DNA of 64,000 nt from SZUA-521 sp041738285 (GCA_041738285.1 JBGSQB010000090.1:1-64000), one strand, 5' to 3'; shown: positions 1 to 8,803, counted from the stretch's first letter. The notes: generated by a model from the sequence alone, not told the origin. Made by a program: numbers and translations.

Positions 1-1
1 G

Positions 2-106
2 CAAGGCGCGGCCACTGAAGCGGCCGATGCGGCCGGTGCAATGGCCGACAAGGCTGCGGACGCCGTCAATACCGCGGCAGACAAAGCCAAAGAGAAGATG
101 CAGTAG
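2..106 (+). CDS. C-terminal end of an Ala/Lys-rich protein (5' truncated)
   Basis: Only the last 34 codons are inside the window, ending at TAG 104-106. The visible residues are almost all Ala, Lys, Asp, Glu and Met in a repeating pattern (for example AADAVNTAADKAKEKMQ), which predicts an amphipathic, soluble helix. Such tails occur in small periplasmic or lipoprotein-like stress proteins of Proteobacteria, but no family can be assigned from the fragment. A strong hairpin follows directly, in keeping with the end of a transcription unit. Confidence 0.6.
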   Translation, partial: QGAATEAADAAGAMADKAADAVNTAADKAKEKMQ

Positions 107-114
107 CGTCGACT

Positions 115-139
115 GGGACGGGCGAATTTCGCCCGTCCC
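115..139 (+). terminator. Hairpin after the truncated gene, probable terminator
   Basis: The arm GGGACGGGCGA (115-125) pairs perfectly with TCGCCCGTCCC (129-139) across a 3-nt loop. It begins 9 nt after the stop codon. A T tract is lacking, so it may act as an imperfect or Rho-assisted terminator, or as a 3' stabiliser. Confidence 0.55.
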
Positions 140-302
140 ATCCGCATCCTGCCCGGACTCGGCGGCGCGCCCGCGGCCCGCGGCTCCCCGCGCCCTTGCG
201 GGTTTGAGTCGGAAACGGGTTAAGATCGGACTCTTGCCCGACATTGCGCCGGGGTCTTCAAAGACGGCTCGAAAAATCACGCATCCAGAAAGGGGGATCG
301 CA

Positions 303-1487
303 ATGAAAGACGTAGTCATCGTCGACAGTGTTCGGACAGGCCTCGCCAAATCATTCCGTGGCAGTTTCAACCTGACCCGCTCCGACGACATGCTGGCGCA
401 CTGTATCGACGCGCTGCTCGCTCGCAACCCAAAGCTGTCGCCCGATGAGGTCGAAGACGTCGTGGTCGGTGCGGCCAGCCACGCCGGCGAACAGGATGGC
501 AACCTCGCGCGATTGGCGGTGGTGCTCTCCAAACTGCCGATCACAACGGCCGGTCTCACCATCAACCGCTTCTGTTCTTCGGGCCTGCAGTCGATCGCAA
601 TCGCCGCGAATCAGATCGCATCGGGTCAGACCCAGGTTGCTATCGCGGGCGGCGCCGATTCCATCTCGATGCGGCAGCGCCAGGAGCCGGGCAAGTCGAA
701 GCCCAACAAGCGTTTGATCGAAGAGAAGCCCGCCATCTTCATGGCGATGGGTAACACCGCAGAAGTCGTTGCCCGCCGTTACCAGGTAACGCGCGAAAAG
801 CAGGACGAGTACGCGCTGCAGAGCCAGCAGCGGTACGCAAATGCCGTGGAAAAAGGCTGGATCGCAGAAGAGATCGTGCCGATGACGGTCACCATGAACA
901 AAGTCGACAAGGCATCCGGCGCCGAGAGCCAGGTCAAGGTCACCGTCGACAAAGACGAGTGCAACCGTGCGGACACGACGCTGGCTGGCCTTGCCAAGCT
1001 GGCACCCGCCTTCGAAGAGGACGGCAGCGTCACGGCCGGCAACTCATCGCAATTGTCAGACGGCGCGTCGATGACCCTGATGATGACGGCAGAGCGAGCG
1101 GCGCAACTCGGTCTCGAGCCGCTCGGCATTTTCCGCGGTTTTACCGTCGCCGGCTGTGAGCCCGACGAGATGGGCATTGGTCCCGTGTTCTCGATTCCAC
1201 GGCTGCTGAAGAACGCCGGCCTGACAATCAAGGACATCGATCTGTGGGAGTTGAACGAAGCGTTCGCATCCCAGTGTCTGCACTGCCGCGATGCCCTCGA
1301 CATCGACAATGCGATCTACAACGTCAACGGCGGCAGCATCGCCATTGGCCATCCCTTCGGTATGACCGGCTCGCGCCAGACGGGCGGCGTACTGCGGGAG
1401 CTGAAGCGCCGCAAGAAGAAGTACGGCATCGTGACGATGTGCATTGGCGGTGGTCAGGGCGCGACAGGCCTGTTCGAGGCGACCTGA
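303..1487 (+). CDS. Acetyl-CoA acyltransferase (thiolase, FadA-like)
   Basis: 394-residue degradative-type thiolase, the usual family length. It would cleave 3-ketoacyl-CoA with CoA to acetyl-CoA and a shortened acyl-CoA, in the cytoplasm. The catalytic residues are visible: Cys91 in NRFCSSGLQS, His350 in AIGHPFGMTG and Cys380 in MCIGGGQGATG. The frame stays open upstream, but ATG 303 is chosen because the family begins at this point (KDVVIVDSVRTGLAKSF) and AAGGGGGAT lies just before it. It is monocistronic here, with no adjacent FadB-type hydratase/dehydrogenase, so the exact chain-length role is unknown. Confidence 0.93.
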   Translation: MKDVVIVDSVRTGLAKSFRGSFNLTRSDDMLAHCIDALLARNPKLSPDEVEDVVVGAASHAGEQDGNLARLAVVLSKLPITTAGLTINRFCSSGLQSIAIAANQIASGQTQVAIAGGADSISMRQRQEPGKSKPNKRLIEEKPAIFMAMGNTAEVVARRYQVTREKQDEYALQSQQRYANAVEKGWIAEEIVPMTVTMNKVDKASGAESQVKVTVDKDECNRADTTLAGLAKLAPAFEEDGSVTAGNSSQLSDGASMTLMMTAERAAQLGLEPLGIFRGFTVAGCEPDEMGIGPVFSIPRLLKNAGLTIKDIDLWELNEAFASQCLHCRDALDIDNAIYNVNGGSIAIGHPFGMTGSRQTGGVLRELKRRKKKYGIVTMCIGGGQGATGLFEAT

Positions 1488-1609
1488 AATCCGGTCCATG
1501 GAACGCGGCGAGCTCGCGGAAACAAATTGAAACGAATCCAGGGCACGCCGAAATGCCGGCGAAACGCAATTGGCCGACACTCTGTGCCCACTTCGAGGGT
1601 GACTCACGC

Positions 1610-2038
1610 GTGTTGATCCGCCTCAGCCTGTTCACGATGCTGTGGATCGCCAGTGCGCTTGCGCTGGCGAATCCCTATCGTGGGCACTCCGATGCGCAAC
1701 TCACGGACCTCGCTGCCGGTTGGGAGTCCCTGTCCGAGGACGACCGGCGCGCGCTGCTGACGGAGATGCGCTCCCGCATGACCGCGAAGAAAGATGGAAC
1801 CCGGATCATCGCCATCAAGACCCAGCGTCGGTACGGACGCATGGTGCGCCAGCCGGATGGATCGGTGGTGCGCATCGAAACGACCGAGCAACTGGTGCGC
1901 TATCGGCGTGTCGCGGATGACGCTGCTGAGGCGGTCAGCCGGCCGTTCGGCGTTGGCTTCGAAGCCCGCACGGAACCTGCCGACCCGGATGCCGCGATCA
2001 AGGTCAACGCGCCTGCGCCAGTGGCTGATCAGCCGTAG
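1610..2038 (+). CDS. Small exported protein of unknown function
   Basis: GTG 1610 is preferred because it begins a clean signal peptide (LIRLSLFTMLWIASALALA, cleavage before NPYRG) and GAGGG lies about 10 nt upstream; ATG 1553 would add 19 polar residues. The mature part is about 120 residues, charged, with an N-terminal helical stretch (LSEDDRRALLTEMRSRM) and a basic middle (TQRRYGRMVRQPDGSVVRIE). No domain was recognised. It ends 8 nt before the response regulator gene and is very probably co-transcribed with the two-component system, so it may be a periplasmic accessory of the sensor; this is inference from position only. Confidence 0.7.
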   Translation: MLIRLSLFTMLWIASALALANPYRGHSDAQLTDLAAGWESLSEDDRRALLTEMRSRMTAKKDGTRIIAIKTQRRYGRMVRQPDGSVVRIETTEQLVRYRRVADDAAEAVSRPFGVGFEARTEPADPDAAIKVNAPAPVADQP

Positions 2039-2046
2039 ACTGGCCG

Positions 2047-2754
2047 ATGAGTGAGCGACCGCGACTGCTGGTGGTCGATGACGACGCGGAACTGCGGGAA
2101 CTCGCAACTGCCTACCTGAGTCAGCAGGGCTTCGAGGTCGAGGCCGTCGCCGATGCGCAGGCCATGGATGCGCGATTAGGCGAGCGTCGCTTCGATCTCC
2201 TGATTCTCGATCTGATGTTGCCCGGCGAGGATGGTCTGTCCATTGCCAAGCGCTTGAAGGGTCGCATCGATCTGCCAATCATCATGGTCTCGGCCCAGGG
2301 CGAGGACGTTGATCGGATCGTCGGCCTCGAGGTGGGCGCGGACGACTACATCGCCAAACCGTTCAATCCGCGTGAGCTGCTGGCACGTATTCGCGCCGTC
2401 TTGCGGCGTGCGCAGGCGCGTGTTGCGGCAGCATCGGAACGGGCATCAGACGCTCGGTTTGGTCCATTCGAGCTGGAAGTGAACGCTCACCGTCTGTTGC
2501 GCGACGGGCAGCCCGTTGCGCTCACCTCCGGCGAGTTCGATCTGCTCGCAATCCTCGTTGCGCACCCCAACAAGGTGCTCGACCGCGACCGCATCCTCGA
2601 CCTCTTGACGGGTGCCGAGCGCTCGCCGTTCGATCGCAGCATCGACGTCCGGGTGACGCGCTTGCGCGGCAAGATCGAACCGGATCCGTCAGCGCCTATC
2701 TACATCAAGACCATCTGGGGTAAGGGTTACATGTTCTGCCCCGACGGCAGCTGA
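2047..2754 (+). CDS. OmpR/PhoB-family response regulator
   Basis: 235 residues with an N-terminal receiver and C-terminal winged helix. Receiver residues are all present: acidic pocket DDD (10-13), phospho-acceptor Asp55 in LILDLMLPGEDG, Ser82 in IMVSAQG and Lys104 in ADDYIAKPFNP. The C-terminal half (about 133-232) has the OmpR DNA-binding fold, including LTSGEFDLLAILVAHPNKVL, the RSIDVRVTRLRGKIE recognition region and the final IKTIWGKGYMF strand. It is encoded just upstream of its likely cognate kinase (15-nt gap). The overall similarity in layout is to OmpR-EnvZ, but the genes it controls cannot be told from the window. Confidence 0.95.
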   Translation: MSERPRLLVVDDDAELRELATAYLSQQGFEVEAVADAQAMDARLGERRFDLLILDLMLPGEDGLSIAKRLKGRIDLPIIMVSAQGEDVDRIVGLEVGADDYIAKPFNPRELLARIRAVLRRAQARVAAASERASDARFGPFELEVNAHRLLRDGQPVALTSGEFDLLAILVAHPNKVLDRDRILDLLTGAERSPFDRSIDVRVTRLRGKIEPDPSAPIYIKTIWGKGYMFCPDGS

Positions 2755-2769
2755 CGGAGATCCGCGCGG

Positions 2770-4053
2770 GTGCTGCGCCGACCTACCTCGCTGCTGCTGC
2801 GCACGACGTTGGTGCTCGCTCTCTCCGCCATCGCCATTGCCGGCACCGCAGTGCTGGCACTCAGTACGTTCGTCATCGGACCGATCGCGGAACAATCCGC
2901 GGACGATGAGGCCGCGCTATTGGTGTTGTCGGCGCAGACGTGGGTCGAGCTGCCTCCCCAGGCCCGACCTTACTTCGAGTTGGAGCTGGCCGAGAGCCAC
3001 GATCTGATCATTTCGCCCAATGCCCGCGATCTGCCGCCGGCGGACCTGAGCGGGGGGTATCTGGAATTGCTCAAAGACGAACTGTCGGCGCGGCTGGATA
3101 CGGATGTGCCCTTGCTACAGGGCGATGACCTCATCTGGGCCAACGTGCCCATGGGTGGTTACACCATGCAGATCGGGCTGTCGCCCGATCGACGCGAGGT
3201 GCAGCCACTCAATGTCGCGCTTTCTATCGTGCTGATGGGCGCCGCAATCGTGTTCGGGGCGTCGCTCTTGATCGTGCGCCGCCTGGCATTGCCGCTGGTG
3301 CATGCGGCGGCGCTGGCGGAGAGCTTTCGCGGCGCCGAGGCATTTGTGCCGTTGCCCGAGGAGGGCCCGCGCGAACTCGTGACTCTTGCACGCAGCTTCA
3401 ACACCATGGCGCGGGAGATCGCTGCGCTGTTGTCCAACCGAACGACGCTTCTTGCGGGTATTTCGCACGATTTGCGAACGCCGCTCGCGCGTATGCGCCT
3501 CGCGCTGGAACTGTTGCCACCGTCGGTCGATCGCGCCTGGATCGAACGCTTCGAGCGCAATCTCATCGCCATGGATGATCTCATCGGGGATGCGCTGCGC
3601 TTCGCCCGCGGCACCTTCGAACTGCCGGAGCGAGTGCCGCTGGGCAGGACTCTGCGCGAGATGGTGAACGCGATCGATGAGCAGTGCGAGGTGCGATGGC
3701 GTGGGCCGGAGGACGTCAGCTGTGCCCTGGCCCAGGGCGCCCTGCGGCGGGTGCTGCAGAACCTGATCGCCAACGCCCGCACCCACGGCGGTTCCGTTGC
3801 CCGCGTATCCATCGAGGTCGACAAAGCGGTACGAATTCACGTGATCGACAGTGGCCCCGGTATTCCGGAGGATCGACGCGCGGCGGTGCTGCAGCCGTTC
3901 TACCGGCTGGAAAAGTCACGTAGTCAGGCCACTGGCGGCAGCGGCTTGGGGCTCGCGATCGTTCAACAACTGTGTCAGACCCACGGCTGGACGGTCGAGA
4001 TCACCGACGTCGATCCAGTCGGCACCGACGTCATTGTGACGATCCCGCTGTGA
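2770..4053 (+). CDS. EnvZ-like membrane sensor histidine kinase
   Basis: 427 residues starting at GTG. One membrane helix at about 10-35, a periplasmic sensor of about 110 residues, a second helix at 150-170, then a HAMP linker. DHp motif GISHDLRTPLARMR puts the phospho-accepting His at 233. The HATPase domain shows the N box NLIANARTHG (331-340), G1 DSGPGIP (360-366) and G2 GGSGLGLA (389-396). It would autophosphorylate and pass phosphate to the regulator encoded just upstream. The order regulator then kinase, the length and the HAMP/DHp pattern match the EnvZ subgroup; the signal is unknown. Confidence 0.94.
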   Translation: MLRRPTSLLLRTTLVLALSAIAIAGTAVLALSTFVIGPIAEQSADDEAALLVLSAQTWVELPPQARPYFELELAESHDLIISPNARDLPPADLSGGYLELLKDELSARLDTDVPLLQGDDLIWANVPMGGYTMQIGLSPDRREVQPLNVALSIVLMGAAIVFGASLLIVRRLALPLVHAAALAESFRGAEAFVPLPEEGPRELVTLARSFNTMAREIAALLSNRTTLLAGISHDLRTPLARMRLALELLPPSVDRAWIERFERNLIAMDDLIGDALRFARGTFELPERVPLGRTLREMVNAIDEQCEVRWRGPEDVSCALAQGALRRVLQNLIANARTHGGSVARVSIEVDKAVRIHVIDSGPGIPEDRRAAVLQPFYRLEKSRSQATGGSGLGLAIVQQLCQTHGWTVEITDVDPVGTDVIVTIPL

Positions 4054-4123
4054 AACACACTGACACAAAATGCGGGTCGGACGAAATTCGCGGGAAACAG
4101 CTGGCGGCGCACACTCTGCTTCG

Positions 4124-4165
4124 ACATCGGCTGATTTGGTCAGCCGTGATTTGATCAGCCGATGT
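4124..4165 (+). ncRNA. Candidate structured RNA (first hairpin) after the kinase gene
   Basis: ACATCGGCTGAT (4124-4135) and ATCAGCCGATGT (4154-4165) form a perfect 12-bp stem with an 18-nt loop. It stands 70 nt past the kinase stop and 48 nt before a strong intrinsic terminator whose own stem also carries CTGAT/ATCAG. Two hairpins and a U tract in a gene-free 200-nt stretch are the usual form of an independent or 3'-UTR-derived sRNA. No promoter was clear and no Rfam family was recognised, so this is a candidate only. Confidence 0.35.
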
Positions 4166-4212
4166 GCAAAGCAATCTCTATCCCCTATGACCTTTGGCTC
4201 TCGAGGTCGTCT

Positions 4213-4250
4213 AGTCCGCTGATTTCTCTCCAGATCAGCGGACTTTTTTT
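4213..4250 (+). terminator. Intrinsic terminator
   Basis: AGTCCGCTGAT (4213-4223) pairs perfectly with ATCAGCGGACT (4234-4244), loop 10 nt, followed by a run of seven T ending at 4250. It would end transcripts from the two-component operon or from the candidate RNA before it. The convergent mscS gene stops 16 nt beyond. Confidence 0.9.
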
Positions 4251-4265
4251 CGCCTATTGAATTGA

Positions 4266-5099
4266 TCAGGTCGTCTGGTGCAGATGCACCGTTCGCTGTG
4301 GGAACGGAAACGAGATGCCGGCGGCGTCAAAGGCGAGCTTCACCGCTTCGGTGGTGTCGAACGTGACGGGCCAATAGTCGGGCACTTTGACCCATGCGCG
4401 TACCGTCAGATTGACCGCGTTGTCACCGAGGGCCGACACGATCACCGCGGCCGGCGGATCCGCAAGCACTCGGGCGTCCCTGGCGAGCACCTCATTCAGT
4501 ACCTGTTTGGCGGTGGCGATGTCATCGTCGTAGCCGATCCCGAACACCAGATCGACCCGGCGCGTCTCTTCCGCCGAATAGTTGGTGATGATGCCGTTGG
4601 AGATGGCGCCGTTGGGAATGATGATGACCTTGTTGTCTCCGGTCTTGATCACCGTGCTGAAGATCTGGATCGACGCGACCGTCCCGCTGACGCCCTGTGC
4701 TTCGACGAAGTCGCCGACTTTGTAGGGCCGGAACAGCAGGATCAGAACGCCGCCGGCGAAGTTCGCAAGGCTGCCCTGCAAGGCGAGGCCGATGGCCAGG
4801 CCCGCGGCGCCCAGTATGGCGACGAAGGAGGTCGTTTCGACGCCGATCATGGAGGCGACGCTGATGAGTAGCAGGGCCTTCAGCAGGACCCCGGTCAGCG
4901 AAGTCAGAAAGCGACCCAGGGTTGGCTCGACGGCCCGGGCACCGAGCGTCCGACCCACGGTGGCGATGAGGCGGTTGACGATCCAGAGGCCGACAACCAG
5001 TACGACGATGGCGAGGACCAGGCGGGGACCATAGCTCAGGGCCATGTCGAAGGCCTTTTCGACGTACCGGCTGACGACTTCGGGGTCTACGTCCTGCAT
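4266..5099 (-). CDS. mscS: Small-conductance mechanosensitive channel (MscS family)
   Basis: 277 residues, close to E. coli MscS length. The N-terminal 25 residues are polar, then membrane helices at about 25-45 and 65-90, followed by the Gly/Ala-rich pore helix TM3 around 95-125 (LGAAGLAIGLALQGSLANFAG), the MscS signature. The cytoplasmic beta domain follows (RPYKVGDFVEAQGVSGTV, then IIIPNGAISNGIITNYS) and the vestibule to the C terminus. It would release solutes under hypo-osmotic shock from the inner membrane. It is monocistronic and convergent with the two-component operon; an osmotic theme with the OmpR/EnvZ-like pair is suggestive but unproven. Confidence 0.95.
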   Translation of the reverse strand: MQDVDPEVVSRYVEKAFDMALSYGPRLVLAIVVLVVGLWIVNRLIATVGRTLGARAVEPTLGRFLTSLTGVLLKALLLISVASMIGVETTSFVAILGAAGLAIGLALQGSLANFAGGVLILLFRPYKVGDFVEAQGVSGTVASIQIFSTVIKTGDNKVIIIPNGAISNGIITNYSAEETRRVDLVFGIGYDDDIATAKQVLNEVLARDARVLADPPAAVIVSALGDNAVNLTVRAWVKVPDYWPVTFDTTEAVKLAFDAAGISFPFPQRTVHLHQTT

Positions 5100-5307
5100 T
5101 GGTTCGGCTCCAGGGGGCGGGATGTGACTCCCGGGATGACAATATGGTCTGTTGCCCGCGCGGTGTGGCGACAGGCTGTACTTGGCGTAAGGGTTGCCCT
5201 ACGCTAGCGGCCGTTGCGCAATGCCGCAACACCGGGTGGCGCAAAAAAAGTCCAAAGAGACGTCCCAGCCGCCCACAACCCTGATAGAGATTCATAAGGA
5301 GTGACAC

Positions 5308-6489
5308 ATGTTTGGTCGATTGACGGTGACGATCGCAACCGTTGCGATGGCGCTGGCATTGCCCGTCGCCGCGGATTCAGGTCCGGACGAAGGCAACTTC
5401 TACATTTCGCCGCTGGGCACCTACTACGGCACGCCCAACGACCTCGGGTACAAGGGCTCGTCGATCGGCTACGGCGGCGCGTTGGGTTGGTCGTTCAAAC
5501 AGAACTGGGCGGCAGAAGTCTCGCTGTTCAGCTACGACGCCAATGTCGATGTACCGGGTGGCAACTCGGCGGACATCACCAGCGTCTGGGGCAACATCTT
5601 GTACCTCGTCCCGGTTGAATCCCATCTGCAGCCCTACGTCACCTTCGGTGGCGGTCGTGGCAAGTACGAGTTCGGCGCGCCGGGTACAGACAAGAAGATC
5701 AACGAGTACAACCTGGGCGTCGGTGCCTTCTACGGACTGTCCGATCGCATCAGCATGCGCGGTGACGTTCGTGGCGTTTATCTGCATGACAACAACGACG
5801 ACGTCCGTCCGTTCGCCTCTTTGGGCGTTGCGGTGAAGCTCGGCAAGCTCGAGCCGAAGGTATTGCCGGATGCGGATGGCGACGGCGTACCGGATGCCAG
5901 CGACAAATGCCCCGGCACGCCCGCGGGCCGTCGCGTTGATGCGACCGGCTGCGAGTTCGATGCCGATTCCGATGGCGTGGTCGATGGCGCCGATGCGTGC
6001 CCGAATACGCCCGCGGGTGTAGCCGTCGACAGTCGCGGTTGCCCGCTCGACTCGGATGGTGACGGCGTACCCGATTACCTCGATCAGTGCCCCAACACAC
6101 CGCGTGGTACCAAGGTCGATGCCAAGGGTTGCCCGATCGTGGTTGCCGAACCGGTGACCTTCGATCTGACGGTCGAATTCGCCTACGACTCGGCCGTGAT
6201 CAACGATCTGTCCTTCCGAGAGTTGCGCCGCGCCATGCAGTTCCTGCGCGATCATCCCTCGACCGAGGCTGTGATCGAAGGTCACACCGACAGTCGCGGT
6301 GCCGATGACTACAACCAGAACCTGTCCACACGCCGCGCAGCAGCGGTCGTCGACGTGCTGAGCAAGTCGGGCATCGAAGTGTCCCGACTGCGTTCGGTGG
6401 GTTACGGTGAGAGCCGACCGGTTGCATCCAACGATACCGACGAAGGCCGCCAGCGTAACCGCCGAGTGGCAATCGTCGTATCCGAGTAA
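5308..6489 (+). CDS. OmpA-family outer membrane protein with TSP3 calcium-binding repeats
   Basis: 393 residues with a good AAGGAG site before ATG. Signal peptide 1-22 (cleavage after PVAA), then a small beta barrel (about 25-185), then three thrombospondin type 3 repeats (about 188-280; DADGDGVPDASDKCPGTP, DSDGVVDGADACPNTP, DSDGDGVPDYLDQCPNTP) whose Asp ladders bind calcium, then the OmpA peptidoglycan-binding domain (about 285-393; EGHTDSRGADDYNQNLS and QRNRRV). It anchors the outer membrane to the wall. The OprF-like layout is common in gammaproteobacteria. A strong terminator follows. Confidence 0.95.
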   Translation: MFGRLTVTIATVAMALALPVAADSGPDEGNFYISPLGTYYGTPNDLGYKGSSIGYGGALGWSFKQNWAAEVSLFSYDANVDVPGGNSADITSVWGNILYLVPVESHLQPYVTFGGGRGKYEFGAPGTDKKINEYNLGVGAFYGLSDRISMRGDVRGVYLHDNNDDVRPFASLGVAVKLGKLEPKVLPDADGDGVPDASDKCPGTPAGRRVDATGCEFDADSDGVVDGADACPNTPAGVAVDSRGCPLDSDGDGVPDYLDQCPNTPRGTKVDAKGCPIVVAEPVTFDLTVEFAYDSAVINDLSFRELRRAMQFLRDHPSTEAVIEGHTDSRGADDYNQNLSTRRAAAVVDVLSKSGIEVSRLRSVGYGESRPVASNDTDEGRQRNRRVAIVVSE

Positions 6490-6515
6490 CCATCGGTTCG
6501 ATTGGTTGATTGAAG

Positions 6516-6550
6516 ACGCCGGTGCACGCGAGTGCACCGGCGTTTTGTTT
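6516..6550 (+). terminator. Intrinsic terminator of the ompA-like gene
   Basis: ACGCCGGTGCAC (6516-6527) pairs perfectly with GTGCACCGGCGT (6532-6543) around a GCGA loop, followed by TTTGTTTT. It lies between the OmpA stop and the DUF2959 gene on the same strand, so the latter needs its own promoter or read-through. Confidence 0.9.
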
Positions 6551-6566
6551 TCTGGAGCCTGCACGC

Positions 6567-7205
6567 ATGCGTCTTGTGATTCTACTTGCCATGACCTGCA
6601 CCATTCTCGGTTGCGAGTCGATGGAGTACGGGATCAAGGAGCAGTTTGGTATCGAGAAGCGCGACATCATGGTGGCGCGCGTGTCAGATGCGGCTGCAGC
6701 ACAAGAGGATGCCAAGACTCAGTTTCGCAGCGCGCTCGACGAATTCTCCGCGGTAGTGGGGACACAGGGTGGCGACCTCGAAGATCTGTACGATGATCTC
6801 AGCGATGCGCTGAGCGATAGCGAATCGCGCGCGACGGCGGTGACGGCACGCATCAATGAGGTCGAGCGCGTGTCGAAGGCGCTGTTCGATGAGTGGAGCG
6901 ATGAACTCGAGGAATATGCCAGTGCGCAGCTGCGAAGGTCGAGCGAACAGAAGCTGGCGACCACTCAGACGCGATACAAAGAACTCATGGGCTCGATGCG
7001 TCGCGCTGAATCGCGCATGGAACCCGTACTCATCGCATTCCGTGACCAGGTGCTGTACCTGAAACACAACCTGAACGCCAAGGCTGTCGCTGCACTCGAG
7101 AGCGAACTCGTGACCATGGAGAAGGACGTGGCTCGCCTCGTCAGCGACATGGAAGCGTCGATCCGCCAATCGATGGCTTTCATCGAGGAATTGGAGGCAG
7201 CATGA
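6567..7205 (+). CDS. DUF2959 lipoprotein, coiled-coil
   Basis: ATG 6567 gives a lipoprotein signal (MRLVILLAMTCTILGC, Cys at 16), so this start is chosen over an upstream ATG in the terminator. The 212-residue protein matches DUF2959: YGIKEQFGIEKRDIMVARV, then KTQFRSALDEFSAVV, LYDDLSDALSDSE and RMEPVLIAFRDQVLYLKHNLNA. It is nearly all helical and rich in Glu, Ala and Arg, suggesting long coiled coils in the periplasm. Function of the family is not established. The stop overlaps the next ATG (ATGA), so it is translationally coupled to the AsmA-like gene. Confidence 0.85.
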   Translation: MRLVILLAMTCTILGCESMEYGIKEQFGIEKRDIMVARVSDAAAAQEDAKTQFRSALDEFSAVVGTQGGDLEDLYDDLSDALSDSESRATAVTARINEVERVSKALFDEWSDELEEYASAQLRRSSEQKLATTQTRYKELMGSMRRAESRMEPVLIAFRDQVLYLKHNLNAKAVAALESELVTMEKDVARLVSDMEASIRQSMAFIEELEAA

Positions 7206-7933
7206 AGGCGTTCAAGTGGATGGTCATCGTGATCGTGGTGCTGATCGCTGCGATCGTGGGGTACGTCGTACTCAACAGCGGAGCACTCGCAAAGCGGGGC
7301 ATCGAGACCTATGGCACCGAGTTTCTGGGTGCCAAGGTAAATGTCGATCGTGTCGAACTCTCGCTGACGGATGGCGCAGGCACCATTCGCTCACTCGACA
7401 TCGCGCAACCGGCTGGATTCGACGGTGACAGTGCGGTGCGCGTCGATTCCATCGCGCTCGTGTTGAATGCAGCGGAATCAACAGCGGATCTGGTGGTGAT
7501 CGACCGAATCACCGTGGACGGTGCGCGAATCAATGTGATCGCCCGCAGCGCAGAAGACAACAACTTCCGGGCATTGCTGGACAACCTGCAGCGCACCACC
7601 GGCATGGCTCAAAGCGAGTCGAGTACGCAGAAGCTCATCATTCGCCGGTTCGATTTCACCAATGCAAGCGCGAATGCGGCGCTACCGCTGACCGCCAAGA
7701 GTGTGGAATTATCGATTCCCGATGTTCACCTCACTAACATCGGTGACGCAACCGCCGGTGCGACACCGGACGAGGTCGCGCAGTTGATCATGGTTCCAGT
7801 AACGAAGGCCGTGATGCGTGCCGTCAGCGAATCCATTTCTGCGAGCGTTGTCAAAGGCGCTAGCGATGCGCTGCGCGATAGACTCGGCGGTTCCCTGGAC
7901 AAGCTGCGTCAACTCGGACATCCGACGGACTGA
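7202..7933 (+). CDS. AsmA-like membrane-anchored protein
   Basis: 243 residues: short N-terminal membrane anchor (about 5-27, WMVIVIVVLIAAIVGYVVL) and a periplasmic beta-rich domain. The stretch IETYGTEFLGAKVNVDRVELS followed by IRSLDIAQPAGF and repeated NVIAR / IRRFDF strands resembles the N-terminal (chorein-like) repeat of AsmA/DUF748 proteins, which act in outer-membrane lipid transport or biogenesis. It is much shorter than true AsmA (about 600 residues). It overlaps the DUF2959 gene by 4 nt, so the two may work together in the envelope. The family call is moderate. Confidence 0.65.
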   Translation: MKAFKWMVIVIVVLIAAIVGYVVLNSGALAKRGIETYGTEFLGAKVNVDRVELSLTDGAGTIRSLDIAQPAGFDGDSAVRVDSIALVLNAAESTADLVVIDRITVDGARINVIARSAEDNNFRALLDNLQRTTGMAQSESSTQKLIIRRFDFTNASANAALPLTAKSVELSIPDVHLTNIGDATAGATPDEVAQLIMVPVTKAVMRAVSESISASVVKGASDALRDRLGGSLDKLRQLGHPTD

Positions 7934-7934
7934 C

Positions 7935-8717
7935 ATGACTACTGCATACGAGAACGTTCTATATCAGATTGATGGGCCGCTTGCGCTCATCACGATCAAT
8001 CGCGCGGACAAACACAATGCGATCTCGCTGGCGACGCTTGCGGATCTTCAGGCGGCCGTTGCAGAGGCGGCGGCTGACGATGCGGTTCGAGTGATCGGCA
8101 TCACGGGCGCAGGCGATAAGGCGTTCGCGTCGGGATCGGATCTCGGCGAGGTACTGCACCGCGATTTCAAGAAAGCACTCGAACCGATCGTGCAGGGCCT
8201 GGCAGATCAACTCGAGCGCACACCGAAACCGACGGTTGCTGCGATCAACGGCATCTGCATGGGCGGCGGGCTCGAAGTCGCGCTCGGTTGCGATCTCCGC
8301 ATTGCCAGTACCAATGCGCGCTTTGCAACGCCCGAAGGCAAACTCGGGATCATTCCCGGTGGTGGCGCGACGGCGCGGCTACCTCGCATCGTTGGTCGCG
8401 GATGGGGCATGGAGATGCTGCTGATGGGAGAGGCGATCGATGCCGAGCGCGCGCTCGCGATCGGTCTCGTGACGCGTGTCGTGGCGCCCGAGGCGTTGCG
8501 CTCCGAGCTCAAGCGCATTGCCGATCACCTCGCGTCATTCGCGCCTTTCGTGCCACGAACGATGAAAGCGATGGTTCACTTCGGAATGGAGGCGAGCCTC
8601 GCGGGTGCGCTGATGTTCGAGAAGTACGCTCAGGGCGCGCTGGTGCAGACCGATGACAAAGTCGAAGGCATCAGCGCGTTTCTGGAGAAGCGAACGCCCG
8701 ATTTCAAGGGCCGCTGA
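7935..8717 (+). CDS. Enoyl-CoA hydratase/isomerase family protein
   Basis: 260 residues of crotonase fold. ATG 7935, one nt after the preceding stop, is chosen because the family begins here (YQIDGPLALITINRADKHNAIS). The oxyanion-hole and catalytic regions are intact: GAGDKAFASGSDLGE, MGGGLEVALGCDLRIAS and FATPEGKLGIIPGGGATARLPR with both Glu positions filled. It would hydrate a trans-2-enoyl-CoA or a related CoA thioester. The two MaoC hydratase genes follow about 90 nt downstream on the same strand. Substrate is not predictable. Confidence 0.88.
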   Translation: MTTAYENVLYQIDGPLALITINRADKHNAISLATLADLQAAVAEAAADDAVRVIGITGAGDKAFASGSDLGEVLHRDFKKALEPIVQGLADQLERTPKPTVAAINGICMGGGLEVALGCDLRIASTNARFATPEGKLGIIPGGGATARLPRIVGRGWGMEMLLMGEAIDAERALAIGLVTRVVAPEALRSELKRIADHLASFAPFVPRTMKAMVHFGMEASLAGALMFEKYAQGALVQTDDKVEGISAFLEKRTPDFKGR

Positions 8718-8803
8718 GCACGCCTTGCCCGTGTCCTTGATCGGCCGCGTATCGCTGGTGGATACTGCCAGTCCGTTTTCAAAGCACATAATCGAGGGAA
8801 GGC

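Noticed and set aside
4213..4250. Phage attachment site
   Set aside because: The sequence is a standard terminator; there is no integrase, tRNA or second copy in the window.
5377..6564. Long minus-strand reading frame opposite the OmpA gene
   Set aside because: Antisense shadow of a GC-rich gene; no family features, while the plus strand is a clear OmpA.
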